Below, piece after piece: positions 47,890 through 55,000 of a DNA stretch of 55,000 nucleotides. The notes beneath the pieces were generated by a model. It was not told the origin of the DNA. It was given only the letters and a program-made list of their open reading frames with translations, and made no database searches. Source of the stretch: Sphaeroforma sirkka (taxonomy: Eukaryota > Opisthokonta > Ichthyosporea > Ichthyophonida); the NCBI GenBank assembly GCA_001586965.3, contig LUCW03002188.1:72501-127500 (forward strand), read 5' to 3'. A program made the position numbers and the translations under genes. How positions within the stretch are numbered: the first letter of the stretch is position 1; every line of letters starts with the position of its first letter.

Positions 47890-49500
47890 GCACAGCCGCA
47901 TAGTCCACAAACCCAGATCTCTGACATCGGTGGGGAACTAAAAGCGCTGAAATGAGGGGGATATGTTTATTTTTGTTTTTGGGTTTTCGTACTCTTATTG
48001 GATTTGCGAAAGCGGACTGCAACTTCAATTTTAGTTCACGTTTTGAGTTTAGATTTCCAATTTCTTTTGTCAATTTAGAAGCCTAGGTGAGAAGGCACAT
48101 TGCAACTTTAATTTTGGTTCACGTTTGGGTCTAGATTTCCAATTTCTTTATGTTGTTGCTGTTGGGGGGGGTGGGGGTTTGGGGAAGCCCCCAATAACCA
48201 TATCTCTTCTACTACTGATATCACATCGTGATTCTTGTATCAAGCCTTTCTATATTCATTTACAGCGTCTCAAAATGGGCATAAAAAGCTTCACTTTATT
48301 CCGTATTTGGAATAAACAAAGTTCTGAGGAACCTAATAGCGAAAGCTTTTAGTGATAAATACTCTGTTCAGTGTCTGACTGTCTGTACTCTGTAGCCAGG
48401 ACTTGTTCCCCTCTTGCGCTTGAAAACAATTTATTTATTTCAAATGAGAGTTATTCTTTTTATTTTGAATTCAATGAAAGTCAAGAGAATTTTAAGGTAT
48501 GTATGCCGGAAAATTTGCGGAATTTTCTCTGTTCAATGAGTAACGTTCTGTTCACAACTTCACTCAGAGAAAGACTCGGAGTTTAAAGAGTAAAATACTC
48601 TATAGAATCAGTGCGGTAACAGTCGTTCATTCAACAGTGGTGCTGAATAAATATCTGAAAGACTGAAACACAAAACGGAGACATACGTATAAAAATAATT
48701 TTTCAAGATTTTAAATGTACACACTGAATTTTATATACAAAGCGTTCTGTATTCTTTTTTTTGATAAAGCAGTAAATGTTTTAGGCTGCGTATTTTATAT
48801 AAAACAATATGACGTTTGCAGGCTGGCACTGCCACTCTCGGGGACTCTCCATCTCACTCTTTGGCCTCTGAATAATCAATAAATATTCTCGACTCTCAGG
48901 AGTAGAATCAGTATTTATATCCGATTTATGCCCCGCTGCCCGCCCCGGGCCACAAGTTCACAACAGCCCCAGGGGGCCCGAACCGCGGCACCCACTTGCT
49001 ACTTGTTGGAGTAAATACTAAATACATTGTTTACAAAGATAGTTGACAGTTGTTGTGTATATATTTGGTTGTTTTGTTTTGAAACAAAACGACATAATAA
49101 ATAAATGCACTTTTGTATTTTAAAAAAAAGCACTACTCAAAATATTTTGTATCATGATGGCCAATAAATACTGATTGGTGGACTTTATGTATTGTTTTTA
49201 GAAATATAGAAAGTGGACCCGTCTGGTGCCAGCGACCAGCCCTCCGCCCTCAGGGCATCAGGCCTCAAGGCTCCCGGTTCAGACCTCAGGCCCAGGGCCA
49301 GGCTCTCAACTCTGAAGTCCCAACTTCTTGTGTCAAGACTCAGGAGTCAGGACAGTCACTCACGATGTCGTTGTCTAATTATAAAATTGTTTGTTTTTTT
49401 AATATTAAAAATTGAACAAAGTCTTGTCTCACCTCAACTCTCAACTCTCAACTCATAACTCACACAAGCCCGATTTGTGAGGCATAGGTTGAGCACAATG
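47890..49500. other. AT-rich region with GC-rich repeat fragments, no gene seen
   Basis: A duplicated block (TTCACGTTT ... AGATTTCCAATTTCTTT) at 48034-48072 and 48117-48150. GC-rich tracts at 48935-49000 and 49215-49330, the latter built of CTCAGG/CAGGCC/GACTCAGGAGTC words. Small open frames lack any recognisable domain. Confidence 0.4.
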
Positions 49501-51940
49501 CAAGTTGAATACAATATATTCTTGAGAAAAAAAAGAATGAGGCCTATATTCAGTTCGGTCCGTATTACATAACTATATATTTTTTTAGGTATTTACACAT
49601 AGCAGACTGCAGACAGTGCAGATTGGCATTCTAATGATTCTACGCATGTGTAGGACACAAAATACTAATAATTACAATGTTGAGTTTCATTTAGCACACA
49701 TATGAACTATGTAGCTTGGACGAGAGTATTCGCAAACATTGCCATCTGTATTTACGCAGAGATCAAACACTAGAGGGGCTTCGAGTCTTTGACGACTAGT
49801 CGCTAACCGTCTCATCTATTTGACTTGCTTGGTTTAGTCCATATACATGTTTATTAATGGTAGCCAGTACCTTCATAGTACTAGTATAGGTGTATATTTG
49901 TAAAAAATTACTCGATTTCCACTATCTATTAAGTGATCACAGTCACACTGAAGACTTAGATACTCATATACACGCTACCTCGTATAAGGTTTTAGAGAGA
50001 CAGTCTAGTCATTAAATTTGCGTGTCGTGATGATCGGAGAAGACAGTAGGTCCCCGACAAACTAACCTCGCTTGTCCTAGCCAGATGTTTGACACAGTGC
50101 AGGAAATGCTCTCTATATGATGTACAGAGGTCTATTATACCTCGTATGCGTAATTTCGTGATATTAATTGATATTCATAGTTCCGGCAAATGGAACTGAC
50201 GGTTATCACCCATGCGACGGGGACACTAAAACACTGAAAATTACGTTGTACGTAGCCTACATGTATTTGAATGTTGTTTATATGATGTATTTGTATGTTG
50301 CAGTGTCAATGCGACGGGGTCACTAAAACACTAAAAATTACGTTGTACGTAGCCAACGTGTATTAGCATGTTGTTTACATGGTGTATTTGTATGTTGCAG
50401 TGTATTTGTGTGATGCATGGGTGTGTTTGTATGTTGCATATATATATATTTGTTGTTTGTGGTAGTTTTGTACCCATTCACATGACCTCCTGTTTCTACC
50501 TCGCCTACTTCCTGTTGCTACCTCGCCTACTTACACCAGATCTACGTATTCGCGGATCATCGTCTAGTAATGCTGGTGGCTGGTTGAATATTTTCATTCC
50601 CGAGTGCGGTATCCGCAAGTAGATAGATGTAAGCCATGATCAGACATTTTTCCTGAATTATACATTTTGTTCATCATGTATTTACATATACCACTCTTCG
50701 CATAAAGTCAACCACCCCTACAACCACCCCTACATGATATCACGAATTTCCCACCTCAGAACACAAAATCACAAAAAAATGTATTATATAGTAAAATCAT
50801 GACCCTCCACGAGAGTGCCTGATCGGACTATTGTCCGAAGGAATAAAATATCACAAATTTCCCAGCTGTCACAGAAAATCAGAAACGCTAAACAATTGCC
50901 AACTGAAGGGTTTATCGCAGCCTATAGAATCACTGTTCTCAAACGCACTTTTTATTGGCCAATATCGGTTTCCAAATTTTCAGACTCCGAAAAAGTCTCC
51001 TATTTGAATGTAGTCGTATTTATGTAAACAACTTTCAAGTTGAAGCGTTCATAAAGCGTACTACGTCTTCATACGTTATAAGGGTACCCTTTTATTTGGC
51101 ACAGCCCGCCAACTATTTTTTTGCCAAAGACGGGCGGTTTCGTGATATTAATTGGTCTATATACTACAGATCCAAACAAGATTAGTTTTTGGAATTGGCT
51201 TCTATAATATTACCTGAAAACGGGAAAACGATTTCAAAACTAAGCGTTAACATAAAACGTACTATTTACGCAAAACACGTATTTGCTTCGAACTCTCTCG
51301 TCGACAAATCTACAATCTGAATACATACCGGCCGCCCACATAACAACCCCTGCGAGGAATAAAATAAAACCCCCAGTCCCCCATGAGGCCCCAATGTTAC
51401 ATAATTATATACTTTTATAAATACGACATCGAAACGACCAGGTAGTTTGTCATCATTTTGTACACAAATGTCGCAAATCATTTTCACTACTACAACTACG
51501 CTATCTTTTAGCGGACATTTGAGGACATTTAGAGTAGTTTGCGACAGCACAACAATTCGAACGTAGCAACGAGATCGAAATGATAAGAGAAGGTCGCTCC
51601 ATATAAAAAAAGTTGAAACCCGTCGAGTTATACTATTCTCATTAAGTACGAGAGTGTATTCGTACGCCACTCTATACTCCAACTTCCTTCGTACATTAAA
51701 GAGCAATCAGTGTATCTGCTAACAGACCTATTTTCATATCTAGATTAACATATTTACACGGTGATGAGCAGACCCCTCGTACTGCAATCGTTGGTATACA
51801 TAGTCAGTGTGGAGTGTGGTTAACCTACTGGAAATCAGCATATCTGCTATAACTATTGCTATTATTCTTGATTAACACAATTCGTTAGGTACGATTGATC
51901 TAGTTCAGTTTCTATCCAAAATCTAGTTAAAAGTGAATAA
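49500..51940. other. Intergenic, no gene recognised; one 97-bp tandem duplication
   Basis: GCGACGGG...CACTAAAACACT...TTACGTTGTACGTAGCC...TTGTATGTTGCAGTGT occurs twice, starting at about 50214 and 50311. A minus-strand 146-codon frame at 51706-51266 has no recognisable domain. The last few hundred bases should contain the promoter of the gene starting at 51943. Confidence 0.4.
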
Positions 51941-51942
51941 CT

Positions 51943-54639
<2,697 letters not shown>

Positions 54640-55000
54640 GTGCGTGTGCTATTTTTAGATTACTCTACCTTCCGGTTGTCCTCGTTGTAGAGTGTGCGAC
54701 CTACAAACTGGCTATTAATATATCATTCCATCAGGGCTTGGCAGTGTGTTGCTTATTCCTGTTGTGTGTGACAGTTGTATTGTGGTTGGAATAGTTTGCT
54801 TTACACTTGCACTGGAATAACAATGTGTCAGGGTCGGTTGAATTAGCGTACGGCATTGTTAAAAATCCCATCATTGCACGGAATCCAAGTATCTTGCACA
54901 TGCAAACACCCAGACGGGTTGTATGTGGTAACATCCAAGTACACTATAAGTAGTGGTGCGTGTTTTAACACGCATGTACAGCTACTCGCACATATACTCA

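Noticed and set aside
51266..51706. 146-codon minus-strand frame
   Set aside because: No recognisable domain, no splice or neighbour support, and it overlaps an AT-rich promoter-like region.

Overview
The window is nuclear DNA from an intron-rich eukaryote. Genes are split into small exons with GT..AG borders (one GC..AG), there are no bacterial operons, and most of the sequence is TA microsatellite, minisatellite or decayed mobile-element sequence. The gene set fits a unicellular opisthokont such as an ichthyosporean (Sphaeroforma-like) protist: an SLC35/TPT transporter, an SLC18-like MFS carrier, a DASH-complex Dad4 homologue, a type II membrane protein with beta-helix repeats and a Ser/Thr kinase. 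The taxonomic call is inference.

Layout, left to right. 550-3886 (-): four exons of a TPT/SLC35-type transporter whose 3' end leaves the window on the left. 5873-7280 (-): a decayed reverse transcriptase/RNase H element. 8682-10391 (-): a small Dad4-like kinetochore gene, its introns swollen by a 66-bp and a 43-bp minisatellite. 11.1-13.2 kb: no gene seen. 13.2-15.2 kb: TA/ATC microsatellite. 15397-24039 (+): a complete ten-exon, 498-residue MFS transporter, resolved exon by exon. 25146-36726 (-): a long gene for a type II membrane protein with GGAI / L-x-I-x-G-T-F beta-helix repeats; most exons are resolved, with one gap between 28.2 and 30.7 kb. 38288-38924 (-): the first two exons of an unrecognised acidic protein. 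39.8-40.6 kb (+): a decayed integrase-like fragment and an LTR-like stretch. 40.9-42.4 kb: a 24-bp minisatellite. 43456-44439 (-): an apparently intronless Ser/Thr kinase. 44.6-51.9 kb: AT-rich DNA with GC-rich dispersed repeat fragments and a zinc-finger-like remnant. 51943-54639 (+): three exons of an unrecognised gene that leaves the window on the right.

The most unusual signal is general, not a single gene. At about ten exon-intron junctions in five genes, the intron next to the junction is filled by a tandem repeat whose unit contains the splice site and a few to about 35 bases of the exon. Donor-type arrays end exons (17101, 32587, 34002, 30755, probably 26649 and 27900); acceptor-type arrays start exons (10391, 19298, 22933, 25353, 54566). 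Each gene therefore carries rows of decoy splice sites, and some units (21 and 81 bp) keep the reading frame, so use of a different copy would add residues in frame. This looks like repeated tandem duplication seeded at splice junctions, and it is the main thing worth checking with RNA data.

The genes do not form one pathway; they are independent eukaryotic transcription units.
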